Part shown: positions 52,902 to 62,020 of the stretch, one piece after another
How the letters are laid out: every line of letters begins with the position of its first letter
Numbering within the stretch: position 1 is the first letter of the stretch
DNA from: CAZFGK01 sp964518635
GTDB lineage: Bacteria; Zixibacteria; MSB-5A5; GN15; FEB-12
Length of the DNA stretch: 64,000 nt
NCBI GenBank assembly: GCA_964518635.1
Contig: CAZFGK010000011.1
Coordinates: forward strand, 37,702-101,701
Direction: 5' to 3'
Translations under genes and position numbers: made by a program
Notes under the pieces: generated by a model
What the model saw: the letters and a program-made list of their open reading frames with translations, nothing else
What the model was told of the DNA's origin: nothing
Database searches by the model: none

Positions 52902-53921
52902 ATGAGTACCCTTACTTACGAAACGATGACCCCGATTCAGAAAGCAGCGGTTGCGCTGGTTTCTCTCGGTCCCGAAGTCTCTGCTCATGTGCTCAAGGGG
53001 CTCAAGGAAAACGATCTCGAACGAATTACGATCGAGATTGCGAATCTACGAGATGTTCCAATGGAAATCGAAGAGAAAGTCATGTCGGAGTGCCACACGA
53101 TCTTCATGGCTCGTCAGTACATCTCTCAGGGGGGTGTCGATTTCGCGTCTCAGATTCTTGAGAAAGCGGTCGGGGCTGGAAAAGCAAAAGAGATCATGGG
53201 GCGTCTTGAGTCTGCCTTTCGTGCGACCGGATTCTCACTTCTGAAAGATATTGATCCGAAACAGCTCTCCGGCTTTCTTCAGAATGAACACCCGCAGACT
53301 ATTTCACTCATTCTCACTCAGTTGAGTCCGCAACAGTCAGCCGGTATTCTCTCAGAACTGTCCCCTGAAATGCAGGCCGAAGTGGCGTTGCGTATCGCCA
53401 CGATGGAAAAAATCTCGCCCGAAATTCTCAAAGAGATCGAATCGACGCTCGAAGGGCAATTCGGTTCCTCCGGCAGCCGCGACCTAAGTGTCTCAGGTGG
53501 TGCGAAAGCGATAGCAGAGATTCTTAATCTTATCGATTCGTCGGCTGAAAAGAACATTCTCCAGTCACTCGAAGCGGAAGATCCGGAACTTGCGGCTGAA
53601 GTGAAGAACATGATGTTTGTCTTCGATGACCTGATTCTCCTTGATGATCGCTCTGTGCAGCGTCTCCTGAAGGAAGTTGAAACCAAGGATCTCTCGATCG
53701 CGCTCAAGGCAACCAGCGACGAAGTGAAAGCCAAGTTGCTCTCCAATGTATCTGAGCGTGTCGCGGTCATGATCAAGGAAGAGATGGAATTCATGGGCCC
53801 GACTCGTCTGTCGGATGTCGAAGCGGCGCAGGGACGAATTGTCGAAGTTGTGCGTCGTCTCGAAGAAGAGGGACAGATTATTGTCTCCGGACGTGGCGGC
53901 AAAGAAGATGTCATCGTTTAA
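52902..53921 (+). CDS. fliG: Flagellar motor switch protein FliG
   Basis: A 339-residue switch protein coupling stator to rotor. It contains TPIQKAAVALVSLGPEVSAHVLKGL, the EHPQTISLILTQLSPQQSA middle region, and the charged torque helix region near VFDDLILLDDRSVQRLLKE, plus the C-terminal MGPTRLSDVEAAQGRIV. The start is set to the ATG just after the fliF stop. Its 3' end overlaps fliH by 14 bases. Confidence 0.96.
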   Translation: MSTLTYETMTPIQKAAVALVSLGPEVSAHVLKGLKENDLERITIEIANLRDVPMEIEEKVMSECHTIFMARQYISQGGVDFASQILEKAVGAGKAKEIMGRLESAFRATGFSLLKDIDPKQLSGFLQNEHPQTISLILTQLSPQQSAGILSELSPEMQAEVALRIATMEKISPEILKEIESTLEGQFGSSGSRDLSVSGGAKAIAEILNLIDSSAEKNILQSLEAEDPELAAEVKNMMFVFDDLILLDDRSVQRLLKEVETKDLSIALKATSDEVKAKLLSNVSERVAVMIKEEMEFMGPTRLSDVEAAQGRIVEVVRRLEEEGQIIVSGRGGKEDVIV

Positions 53922-54615
53922 GATCATTAGAACAATCAGCGATGCTCCGGCAGTCTGGATCGGCGAGCAAAACGTCGATCTGGATGTCGAAGAGCGGGCT
54001 GCGAAACTTCTCGGACGAACTTTTCCGTCGGTGGTTTTTATCACCGCTCCGGATGGGACTCGTCTCATTCCTGTATCCGAGACATTCAAACTGGAATCGA
54101 CGGTGCGCGCCTGCGAAAAGCAGGCGAAGCAGCAGGGATATCAGGACGGATATCAGGCAGGGTATGACAAAGGTCTGGAAGAGGCCCGGGAAGTCATGCG
54201 AAAGTTCGACGCAGCAATCGCCGATTGTGTCGGATCCAGAGTAAAGCTACTCGTCGAAGCGCAGCGTGATCTACTCGATATCGTCTTGATGGTCAGTCGA
54301 AAAGTAACTCTCGACGCTCTGGAAGCCGACCGTGAAAAAACCTCTGATCTCATCATGCATGTCATGGAACAACTCACCGACCGGAGCAAAGTCACCATCA
54401 AAGTCCATCCCGACTTTTTGCCAGTGGTCGAACAGCATCGGGGTAGATTCCTGCAACAATCAAATTCACTTCGTGAACTGCGAATCGAAGCAGACCCGCG
54501 AGTAAAACTAGGCGGATGCCTGATCGAAACTCCGGGAGGAGAGATAGATGCACGAATCGAATCACAGTTCGCAGTGATCGAACATTCCCTGCGTAATCTC
54601 GATCAACCGGTATGA
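53908..54615 (+). CDS. fliH: Flagellar export regulator FliH
   Basis: A 235-residue protein. The Gly-rich helix GYQDGYQAGYDKGLEEAREVMRK is the FliH hallmark (G-x3-G repeats). The C-terminal half resembles V-type ATPase E subunits (TIKVHPDFLPVV, EADPRVKLGGCLIETPGGEIDARI). It is the peripheral stalk of the FliI export ATPase. The upstream frame extension inside fliG is rejected. Overlaps fliI by ATGA. Confidence 0.92.
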   Translation: MSSFKIIRTISDAPAVWIGEQNVDLDVEERAAKLLGRTFPSVVFITAPDGTRLIPVSETFKLESTVRACEKQAKQQGYQDGYQAGYDKGLEEAREVMRKFDAAIADCVGSRVKLLVEAQRDLLDIVLMVSRKVTLDALEADREKTSDLIMHVMEQLTDRSKVTIKVHPDFLPVVEQHRGRFLQQSNSLRELRIEADPRVKLGGCLIETPGGEIDARIESQFAVIEHSLRNLDQPV

Positions 54616-55922
54616 GCCAACTCACCCTCTATCGAAATCGCCTCGAACAGATTCAGACGGTTCGGCATTACGGGCATGTGACCCGTGTGGTCGGGCTCGT
54701 CATTGAATCTGCTGGCCCATCTGTTCCAATCGGCTGTCTGTGTACCATTGAAAATAAAGAATCAGGCGTCAAAATCCCGGCTGAAGTAGTCGGCTTTCGT
54801 GATGACCGCATTTTGCTCATGCCATTTGCATCAATCGCCGGAATCACTCCCGGAGCTATTGTCACTTCCATTGGTGCACAACTGCGCGTTCCAGTTGGGA
54901 ATCAACTCCTCGGGCGTGTTATTGGTGGACTCGGTGAGCCAATTGATGGGAAGGGAACGATTGCAGCTCGTGCCACGCGTTCAGTCGCGACCGCGCCGGT
55001 CGGAGTAATGCAAAGGCAACCGATTTCGGATCACCTCACCACTGGTGTACGAGTGATTGACACGATGGTCTCGATTGGACGTGGTCAACGTGTCGGTATA
55101 TTTGCCGGTTCCGGTGTCGGGAAGTCGGTCTTGCTTGGCATGCTTGCTCGAGGAACAGCCGCTGATGTAATTGTAATTGGACTTATTGGTGAACGTGGAC
55201 GAGAAGTTCGCGAATTCATTGAACGAGACCTTGGTCCGGAAGGACTTAGCCGCTCGGTGGTCGTTGCTGTGACTTCAGATCAACCGGCTCTTGTGCGTAT
55301 CAAAGGAGCCATGACCGCCACGACTATTGCTGAAGAATTTCGTGATCAAGGGAAGGATGTTCTCCTTCTCATGGATTCGACCACGCGTGTTGCAATGGCG
55401 CAGCGTGAGATTGGCCTTGCTATCGGTGAGCCACCGGCGACAAAAGGATATACGCCCTCAGTTTTTGCTCTCCTACCAACACTACTCGAACGAGCCGGTC
55501 GTACTGAAAAGGGATCAATTACCGGATTGTATACGGTTCTCGTCGAAGGGGATGATTTCAACGAACCGATCTCTGATGCAACTCGTTCAATTCTGGACGG
55601 GCACATCATGCTCTCACGCAAACTTGCAACCATGAATCAATATCCCGCCGTTGACTATCTTGATTCGATCAGCCGTCTGATGAAAGAGGTCACCACTCCT
55701 GAGCATCAGCAGCTTGCCGGACAAGTCCGTGAACTCGCTGCTACCTGGCGTGAGGCGGAGGATCTTGTATCGCTTGGTGCCTATGTGAAAGGTTCAAATC
55801 CACGCATCGACCGAGCTATCGCAAAGATCGATCAGCTGCAGAAGCTCTTTCGGCAGGGGATCAAGGAGAACGCGATTCACGAAGAAACGCTGGCAACTCT
55901 TCAGGCAATTCTGGCTGACTAG
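54612..55922 (+). CDS. fliI: Flagellum-specific export ATPase FliI
   Basis: A 436-residue ATPase related to F1-beta. It carries a GRVIGGLGEPIDGKG segment, Walker A FAGSGVGKSVLLGML, IGERGREVREFI, Walker B LLLMDSTTRVAMAQREI and GEPPATKGYTPSVF. It powers unfolding and export of rod, hook and filament proteins. Confidence 0.97.
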   Translation: MSQLTLYRNRLEQIQTVRHYGHVTRVVGLVIESAGPSVPIGCLCTIENKESGVKIPAEVVGFRDDRILLMPFASIAGITPGAIVTSIGAQLRVPVGNQLLGRVIGGLGEPIDGKGTIAARATRSVATAPVGVMQRQPISDHLTTGVRVIDTMVSIGRGQRVGIFAGSGVGKSVLLGMLARGTAADVIVIGLIGERGREVREFIERDLGPEGLSRSVVVAVTSDQPALVRIKGAMTATTIAEEFRDQGKDVLLLMDSTTRVAMAQREIGLAIGEPPATKGYTPSVFALLPTLLERAGRTEKGSITGLYTVLVEGDDFNEPISDATRSILDGHIMLSRKLATMNQYPAVDYLDSISRLMKEVTTPEHQQLAGQVRELAATWREAEDLVSLGAYVKGSNPRIDRAIAKIDQLQKLFRQGIKENAIHEETLATLQAILAD

Positions 55923-55924
55923 TC

Positions 55925-56401
55925 ATGCGTTTTCGATTCCGGCTGGAACCACTCCTTCGCAAAGCAGAACATGCTGAAACTGGCGCGATGCGTCGCCTCG
56001 GAGAGGCGATCCAGCGGGTCACACAGCAGGAAGCAAAGATTGCTGAGATAACAGCAAGACGGAGTGAAGTCATTCAACACCTGGAACTCCCCAGCAATGT
56101 ACGAATTCATCTCACTCAACTTGCCTCAGGGAATCGGGCGGTATTAAAACTCAGAACTGATATCATGAAGCAGCGGGAAGTACTCTTGGGATTGCGACAG
56201 GAAGTCGAGCGACGAAGACTTGATCTCATAGAAGCGACAAAAGAGAAACGGAAACTCGAAAAGCTGCGTGAACGACTGAAACTACGCTTTCAGGATGACA
56301 TTCGCACTCGTGAAGCCAAAGAGCAGGATGAAATCGCCGGGAAGAGTGATCAATTCAGGAAGCGTGATCATCACGCTTCAAGTTTCAGCAGCTCTATTTG
56401 A
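55925..56401 (+). CDS. fliJ: Flagellar export chaperone-like protein FliJ
   Basis: A 158-residue coiled-coil protein, as expected for FliJ, the central stalk of the FliI ring: MRFRFRLEPLLRKAEHAETGAMRRLGEA and long charged helices (LRQEVERRRLDLIEATKEKRKLEKLRERLK). Assigned by structure and position after fliI. Its last 8 bases overlap the end of the convergent T9SS-type gene. Confidence 0.88.
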   Translation: MRFRFRLEPLLRKAEHAETGAMRRLGEAIQRVTQQEAKIAEITARRSEVIQHLELPSNVRIHLTQLASGNRAVLKLRTDIMKQREVLLGLRQEVERRRLDLIEATKEKRKLEKLRERLKLRFQDDIRTREAKEQDEIAGKSDQFRKRDHHASSFSSSI

Positions 56402-57653
56402 GCAGAATCATCTTTCGCACTGCACTCTGATTATCTGCAGTGAGTCGATAGAAATAGACTCCGCTTCCCATTTTTCCGCCCATAGAGGCGGCATCTACCG
56501 TCACGCGATACTCTCCTGCCTCCTGATCAGCATGTACCAGCACTGCGACTTCTCGGCCGAGGACATCGAATATCTCAAGTCGGACTGTTGATCGCTCAGG
56601 AAGAGCATAGACAATCTCAGTCGTGGGATTAAATGGGTTCGGGTAGTTCTGATCGAGCGAGAATGACTCGGGGAGAGCCAGATCATCAGCAACATCAGTT
56701 GCTGCATCGATATGGATCTTTCCGGCGTGAAAAAGTGGTGTGAAATCTCCACCTGCGCCAGTTTTGGTGAGCAATGTTCCGAATAATCCGAAATAGGTCG
56801 TCGAATCAACCAACACCGAACCGGGAGTGGCGTTGGAAGGGATCGTAAAGTGTAGCCAACAAAGTGTTCCGGTACCGGGTGTGAGCGGATCAAGATCAGA
56901 AAGTGTAGAGCTGATCAGGAGAGAATTGGTTGCATCATTGTGACTTACCGTATTGGTCGCCGTCGCAACTCGTCCTCCGGCAAACGAGACAGAATCAAAC
57001 TGGATTTCACTGCTTCCATAGAGAAGCGCAACATTTACTTTTTTCAAGTCCGTTTCGTTAAAAAGTGAAACCGGCAGACTCACATGAGTGCCGCGAAGAG
57101 TAAAGACACTATCGACGGCCACCGAATCAAAGCTCTGCGGGGCAGCAGTAATTGTCACCCATCCTTTGCGGAATTGCGGGATAAATGGATTAGCCGAGCC
57201 GTCAGCTGTAAACGACGTGGTGCGAAGAAGTGGGCCATCCTGAAACGAACCAGTATCGATGCCGATTGATCGCGGGGTGTCATCGAGAATACGGAGATGC
57301 ACATTCGCCATCAGTCCATTCCCGGGAAGAATCAGATCAAGGGTAGCGAAGGCATAGAGGGTTATTGTCCCGGTTCCGCTATCCTGACTCCAGCCGCGAA
57401 GCCCGATCGTCTCAAGCCGGCTGCCTACAAATGAAATCGAATCGACCACGATTGCACTGGAAGTCTCACGCAGTGTTACTTCGACCGCCGCAAGATTCTC
57501 ATCATTCCTGAAGTAGACAGGAAGGACTCGCTCCCCTGTACCAAATGTCACCAGTGAATCGATACGGACTGAATCAGCAGCACCGGGATCGACCTGAGCT
57601 GACAACGTCGTCGCGAATCCTAGGACAAAAGAAAATAGAATGGCCTTGAGCAT
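56394..57653 (-). CDS. Secreted cohesin-like protein with T9SS type A sorting domain
   Basis: A 419-residue protein with a signal peptide (MLKAILFSFVLGFATTLSAQ). Two cohesin-like beta domains follow (about 20-155 and 165-325; each with LPVYFRNDE / LPVSLFNETDL starts and VDSISFVGSR / FDSVSFAGGR strands). The last ~85 residues form the type IX secretion sorting domain: SLDQNYPNPFNPTTEIVYALP, VRLEIFDVLGREVAVLV, GVYFYRLTADN, ending KMILLK. Such proteins are secreted by T9SS and often anchored to the surface. Oddly, it lies head-on inside the flagellar cluster. The start at 57653 (not 57749) gives the signal peptide. Confidence 0.88.
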   Translation of the reverse strand: MLKAILFSFVLGFATTLSAQVDPGAADSVRIDSLVTFGTGERVLPVYFRNDENLAAVEVTLRETSSAIVVDSISFVGSRLETIGLRGWSQDSGTGTITLYAFATLDLILPGNGLMANVHLRILDDTPRSIGIDTGSFQDGPLLRTTSFTADGSANPFIPQFRKGWVTITAAPQSFDSVAVDSVFTLRGTHVSLPVSLFNETDLKKVNVALLYGSSEIQFDSVSFAGGRVATATNTVSHNDATNSLLISSTLSDLDPLTPGTGTLCWLHFTIPSNATPGSVLVDSTTYFGLFGTLLTKTGAGGDFTPLFHAGKIHIDAATDVADDLALPESFSLDQNYPNPFNPTTEIVYALPERSTVRLEIFDVLGREVAVLVHADQEAGEYRVTVDAASMGGKMGSGVYFYRLTADNQSAVRKMILLK

Positions 57654-58034
57654 AGCTGTTCTCTGAGCAAATGGCGTGCAGGGAAGGGTTGCCACATGGC
57701 GAACTCCCTTTGGTAGCTGAAAGTCGATTGATCGCTTGAGGTTACCCATATCGCAATGATACGAAAGTGCCTGCGATTCGGCTACTCTCTTGTCATCCCC
57801 CCGGATTTACTGCAAATCCCTGCTGATTTCAATCATCCCCATGTCAGGCTGTTCAGGTAAGAATCATTTGCCGTCCGGTTGATCCTCTTTTTCCCCAATA
57901 GACCAAGTTGTTCTTCGATTCAGCTTCAGGATGACACCTCAACCTCTTGCACTATAAAGGCTTAGCGGGGGCGATCTAGGCTGGCATCTCATCCGCAATG
58001 CATAACCTCGGAAAACTACCATGCGAAAAGAGAT
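57654..58034. other. 381-base divergent intergenic region
   Basis: No gene seen. It should hold the promoter of the minus-strand T9SS-type gene (none clear) and, near its right end, the sigma-54-like element for flgF. There are pyrimidine-rich tracts but no strong hairpins or tandem repeats. Confidence 0.6.
57981..57997 (+). promoter_or_regulatory. Sigma-54-like promoter for flgF operon
   Basis: CTGGCATCTCATCCGCA: CTGGCA at -24 and CGCA at -12 with the required GG-N10-GC spacing. It is weaker than the flgB site (T for C at the end of the -24 box, CC for TT before the -12 GC). The predicted start lies about 27 bases before flgF. Confidence 0.5.
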
Positions 58035-58769
58035 ATGATCAAAGGACTCTACAAATCGGCCTCCGGGATGATCCCGCGAATCGCCAAGCAGGAACTGATC
58101 GCGAATAATATCGCGAATGTCGGTACTGCTGGATTCAAGAAGGATCGTCTTTTCACCAAAGAGCTTTCCCGCGCCGAACTTCGTACGACCAAAAAGCAGG
58201 CCGACTGGCAGGAGCCACTCGCTGACAAACTTCACGTCGATTTCTCCCAATCCAGCTTTGATCGGACCGAGAGCCCTCTTGATCTCGCGATCGAAGGGGA
58301 TGGTTTCTTCCGTATTCAGGATGACACCGGTCAGACCTATCTGACTCGAACGGGAACATTCAGCGTCGACAGTCAGGGATTTATCGCCTACCCGGGCGGG
58401 CATCGCCTCATGGGGGATGGTGGTCCGATTCAGGTCGGTGCTGGTGCTGTCACCATCGGTGCGACCGGTGAGGTGAGTGTTGATGGAGATCTCGTCGGTC
58501 GTGTCGTACCAGTGGTTCCGAATCGTCCCGAAGCACTCGTCAGAGTCGGGGCATCACTTTTTCGCGTCCCCAACTCGGTTTCAACTTCCGCATCTCCGAA
58601 TGCATCCATCCAGCAAGGATATCTCGAACAGGCCAACGTCGATGTCATCACCGAGATGGTCGACATGATGGCCAGCTATCGCACCTACGAAGCGAACGCC
58701 AAAGCCCTTCAAACGCAGGACGGGACACTCGAACAGTTATTCCAACGAGTTGCGCCGCGCGGGCGATAA
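58035..58769 (+). CDS. flgF: Flagellar basal-body rod protein FlgF
   Basis: A 244-residue proximal rod protein. MIKGLYKSASGMIPRIAKQELIANNIANVGTAGFKKD begins it; SPLDLAIEGDGFFRIQ, LTRTGTFSVDSQGFI and the C-terminal YLEQANVDVITEMVDMMASYRTYEANAKALQ follow. It is distinguished from FlgG by sequence and order. A close ribosome-binding site AAAGAGAT precedes the ATG. Confidence 0.9.
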   Translation: MIKGLYKSASGMIPRIAKQELIANNIANVGTAGFKKDRLFTKELSRAELRTTKKQADWQEPLADKLHVDFSQSSFDRTESPLDLAIEGDGFFRIQDDTGQTYLTRTGTFSVDSQGFIAYPGGHRLMGDGGPIQVGAGAVTIGATGEVSVDGDLVGRVVPVVPNRPEALVRVGASLFRVPNSVSTSASPNASIQQGYLEQANVDVITEMVDMMASYRTYEANAKALQTQDGTLEQLFQRVAPRGR

Positions 58770-58804
58770 GGAGCTGATGAAATGAGAACGAAGGAGCAAC
58801 GATC

Positions 58805-59593
58805 ATGATAAAAGCAATGCGCACCGCCGCCTCCGGTATGTCGAGCCAGCAGATGAACGTGGACAACATCGCCAACAACCTGGCGAACGTGAACACCACT
58901 GGATTCAAGAAATCGAAAATCGAATTTCAGGACGTGCTTTATCAAAATTACAAACGAGCCGGTAGTGCGACTGCGGTCGGCTCCAGCGCGCCGACCGGAC
59001 TCGCTGTCGGGTACGGAACGAAACCATCGGCGACCGTTCGTTCATTCTCCAATGGTGATCTGCAGCTGACCTCCAATCCGCTCGATGTCTCTATCGAAGG
59101 GGATGGCTTTTTCCAGGTTCGTCAGCCAGATGGTTCGACTGCCTTTACTCGTGACGGTGCATTCAAACTTTCCGCCGACGGACGAGTGGTCACCAGTGAT
59201 GGTTATGTCATGCTTCCCGAGCTAACTATTCCTGAAAACGCAACGGCGATATCTATCGGTCGTGACGGAACTGTCGAAGCGCAACTCGTCGGACAGGATG
59301 ATTCATCTCCTATCGGACAGATTGAACTCGCCAGATTTGTAAATCCAGCTGGGCTTGTTGCAATCGGGCGAAACCTGCTGATTCAATCCGGTGCCTCAGG
59401 CTCACCGCTTACTGGGACGCCAGGTCTTTCGGGACTTGGTCAGATCAATCAGGGGTACCTCGAAGTCTCCAACGTGAGCGTGGTCGATGAAATGGTCAAC
59501 ATGATCGTTGCCCAGCGTGCCTATGAAATGAACTCGAAGGCGATTCAGACCGCCGACGACATGTCCTCCATCGCCAACAATCTGAAACGATAA
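58805..59593 (+). CDS. flgG: Flagellar distal rod protein FlgG
   Basis: A 262-residue distal rod protein: MIKAMRTAASGMSSQQMNVDNIANNLANVNTTGFKKS, NPLDVSIEGDGFFQV, FTRDGAFKLSADGRVVTSDGY, and YLEVSNVSVVDEMVNMIVAQRAYEMNSKAIQTADDM. The length is typical. It shares a base with the flgA start (TAATG). Confidence 0.96.
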   Translation: MIKAMRTAASGMSSQQMNVDNIANNLANVNTTGFKKSKIEFQDVLYQNYKRAGSATAVGSSAPTGLAVGYGTKPSATVRSFSNGDLQLTSNPLDVSIEGDGFFQVRQPDGSTAFTRDGAFKLSADGRVVTSDGYVMLPELTIPENATAISIGRDGTVEAQLVGQDDSSPIGQIELARFVNPAGLVAIGRNLLIQSGASGSPLTGTPGLSGLGQINQGYLEVSNVSVVDEMVNMIVAQRAYEMNSKAIQTADDMSSIANNLKR

Positions 59594-60297
59594 TGCGATT
59601 ACTTAAGTTTCTTTTCATTCTTCTGACGATTCAGTTCCTGCTCGTTCCTTTTGTGTCAGCTGATGAATCAGCTCTTGCAATTGCTGACAAGCTGCTCATC
59701 TCAGCGATTGAACAGGAATTTTCGCTCGATACCTTCTTGACAGAAGTCGAAGTCATCCGAAATCCGATTCCTGAAAAGACTCTTGCTGAAAAGCGTATCC
59801 AGCATTTCGAATCGTACAATCGCAATCCTCGCGGGCTGGTCAGCATGACTGCCTACGCAGTGAATTCCACCGGCGAAAGAATCCCCTACGGTATCCAGCT
59901 TCGTATTCGCACGTTTGAAGATGCCTTTGTCGCGACGGTCGGACTCAAACAACGTTCGGAACTCGATCCTTCGACCTGCGAACGTCGCCGCGTTGAAACA
60001 ACACTTCTAACCGATCAGGTCTGGCCGATTGAAAACGACATCAGCCAGATTCGGATATCACGAAACATCACTGCTGGCACGGTCATCACTTCACGAATGG
60101 TCGAACCAATTCCGCTCGTCGAAGCAGGTGGAATGGTCAGCATTGCAATTGAAACCCCAACCGTAAAGATCACCACCAGCGGAACAGCATTGGATGCCGG
60201 TCGCAAGGGGGATCGCATTCGGGTTCGTAATCAATCATCAGGTAAGATTTTGACAGCCACCATCCGCTCGACGCGTGATGTGGTCATCACCGAATAG
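59593..60297 (+). CDS. flgA: P-ring assembly chaperone FlgA
   Basis: A 234-residue periplasmic protein with a signal peptide (LLKFLFILLTIQFLLVPFVSA) and C-terminal SAF domains (ISRNITAGTVITSRMVEPIPLV, ALDAGRKGDRIRVRNQSSGKILTATI). FlgA assists assembly of FlgI into the P ring, and flgI lies two genes on. Confidence 0.9.
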   Translation: MRLLKFLFILLTIQFLLVPFVSADESALAIADKLLISAIEQEFSLDTFLTEVEVIRNPIPEKTLAEKRIQHFESYNRNPRGLVSMTAYAVNSTGERIPYGIQLRIRTFEDAFVATVGLKQRSELDPSTCERRRVETTLLTDQVWPIENDISQIRISRNITAGTVITSRMVEPIPLVEAGGMVSIAIETPTVKITTSGTALDAGRKGDRIRVRNQSSGKILTATIRSTRDVVITE

Positions 60298-60305
60298 GAG
60301 TCGGT

Positions 60306-60893
60306 ATGCGCTTTCTATCATTTCTCATCATTCTTGGAATCCTTCTGTTGCTTCCATTTTCAATGAAAGCACGATCTCAGGACTTCGGGCAATCGCAGTC
60401 ACTCTTTACCGATATCAAAGCACATCGGGTTGGTGATCTGCTGACCGTCACTATTTCTGAAAACGTGCGTGCTTCGAATCAGGTACAGACGAAGACGGAA
60501 AAATCAGTCAGCACTGATATGAATGCAGGTCCCGGTACCGGAACGCTGAGTTTCTTGCCTCTGCTCGGTTTTGATGGCTCCGGTTCCAACACCCATGACG
60601 GCAAGGGTGAAAATACCCGAAGTGGTTCGGTTCGAGGTCGCATGACGGTCACGGTCGTCGCGGTCCGCCCGAATGGGGATCTGATTATCGAAGGTACAAA
60701 GTCGATTCTTATCAGCGGGGACAAAGAACAGATCACGGTGACCGGGGTCGTTCGCTCACAAGATATTACCGCGTCCAACACGATTGAGTCGCATCTGATC
60801 GCAGATGCACAGATTTCTTACACCGGCAAAGGGGCAACGAATACCGCCGCACGTCCCGGTCTGATCACCCGAGTCATCAACTGGTTGTTTTAG
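60306..60893 (+). CDS. flgH: Flagellar L-ring protein FlgH (no lipobox)
   Basis: A 195-residue L-ring protein with the family core SLFTDIKAHRVGDLLTVTISENV, GRMTVTVVAVRPNGDLIIEG, GVVRSQDITASNTI and the AQISYTGKG region. FlgH is usually an outer-membrane lipoprotein. Here the hydrophobic N-terminus (FLIILGILLLLPFSMKARSQ) has no Cys, and the whole protein contains none, so it cannot be lipidated in the usual way. Confidence 0.92.
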   Translation: MRFLSFLIILGILLLLPFSMKARSQDFGQSQSLFTDIKAHRVGDLLTVTISENVRASNQVQTKTEKSVSTDMNAGPGTGTLSFLPLLGFDGSGSNTHDGKGENTRSGSVRGRMTVTVVAVRPNGDLIIEGTKSILISGDKEQITVTGVVRSQDITASNTIESHLIADAQISYTGKGATNTAARPGLITRVINWLF

Positions 60894-60901
60894 AGAACCG
60901 T

Positions 60902-62020
60902 ATGAATAAACATCTCTGTCACTTTCTCAATATCTCGCTGATTGTATCCACTTTCGTGGTCAGTCAGAGCGTGAATGCAACCGTACGGATCAAGGATATC
61001 TGCGATTTTCAAAGCAGCGCCGTCGTCGATCTGATCGGCTACGGGCTAGTTGTCGGACTTGATGGAACCGGTGATGGGAGCAATACCCAGTTCACCAGTC
61101 GTTCCCTTGCCAATATGATCCAGCGGATGGGGCTGACCATTGAAGCTGAGAAATTAAAAGTCAAGAACATCGCGGCTGTTATCATCACCGCAAAAATAAA
61201 TTCAGATCAGGCGAACGGGATGACCTTTGATGTGACCGTTTCTTCTATTGGAGACGCTTCATCACTTCAGGGGGGGACCCTCCTCACCACGCCGCTCTCG
61301 ACACCCGATGGGGTTGTGCGAGGGACAGCGCAGGGACCAGTTTCAATTGGTGGCTTCAATGTTCAGGTGGACGAAGGGAATAGAATCGTCAACAACTATA
61401 CCCTGGTAGGTCGCGTGCCGTCCGGCGGACGGATCTCCAGCCGTATCCCCGGCCCAGCCGATAACGAACCAGAAATTCGGCTTGCTTTGCGTGAACCCGA
61501 TCTTACTACTGCGAATCGCATCGCAGAAAAAATAAACATCGAATACGGCACCACTGCGTATGCCGATGGTGCAGGTTCGGTTCGACTCATGGTACCTGAT
61601 ACCCTCAACTATCCTGAGCTTCGCCCCCGTTTTCTTGCCCATGTCGGCGAACTGGGAGTGATTCCTGACAATGTTGCGCGAGTAGTGATCAATGAACGTA
61701 CCGGAACGATTGTCTCTGGCAAATATGTCACAATTGATGCCGTCGCCATTGCACATGGCACCATCACGGTCTCGATCCAATCGACTCCGAATGTATCCCA
61801 GCCGGAATCATTCAGCGGTGGTCAGACTACCACGACTCGTGAGACAACTATTTCGGTCGATCAACCGAATGCACGAGTTGTCGAACTACCGGAATCGGTC
61901 TCAATCAGCGATGTCACCGCTGCACTCAATAAGATTGGTGCAACCCCGCGTGATATCGTTGCAATATTTCAGGCACTCAAAGTTTCTGGTGCACTCAGAG
62001 CGGAATTGGTCATCATCTAA
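60902..62020 (+). CDS. flgI: Flagellar P-ring protein FlgI
   Basis: A 372-residue P-ring protein with a signal peptide and the characteristic VRIKDICDFQ, LIGYGLVVGLDGTGDGSNTQFT, VKNIAAVIITAKI, DVTVSSIGDASSLQGGTLL, RVVINERTGTIVSG and GATPRDIVAIFQALK segments. Forms the periplasmic bushing around the rod. It overlaps flgJ by one base. Confidence 0.97.
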   Translation: MNKHLCHFLNISLIVSTFVVSQSVNATVRIKDICDFQSSAVVDLIGYGLVVGLDGTGDGSNTQFTSRSLANMIQRMGLTIEAEKLKVKNIAAVIITAKINSDQANGMTFDVTVSSIGDASSLQGGTLLTTPLSTPDGVVRGTAQGPVSIGGFNVQVDEGNRIVNNYTLVGRVPSGGRISSRIPGPADNEPEIRLALREPDLTTANRIAEKINIEYGTTAYADGAGSVRLMVPDTLNYPELRPRFLAHVGELGVIPDNVARVVINERTGTIVSGKYVTIDAVAIAHGTITVSIQSTPNVSQPESFSGGQTTTTRETTISVDQPNARVVELPESVSISDVTAALNKIGATPRDIVAIFQALKVSGALRAELVII

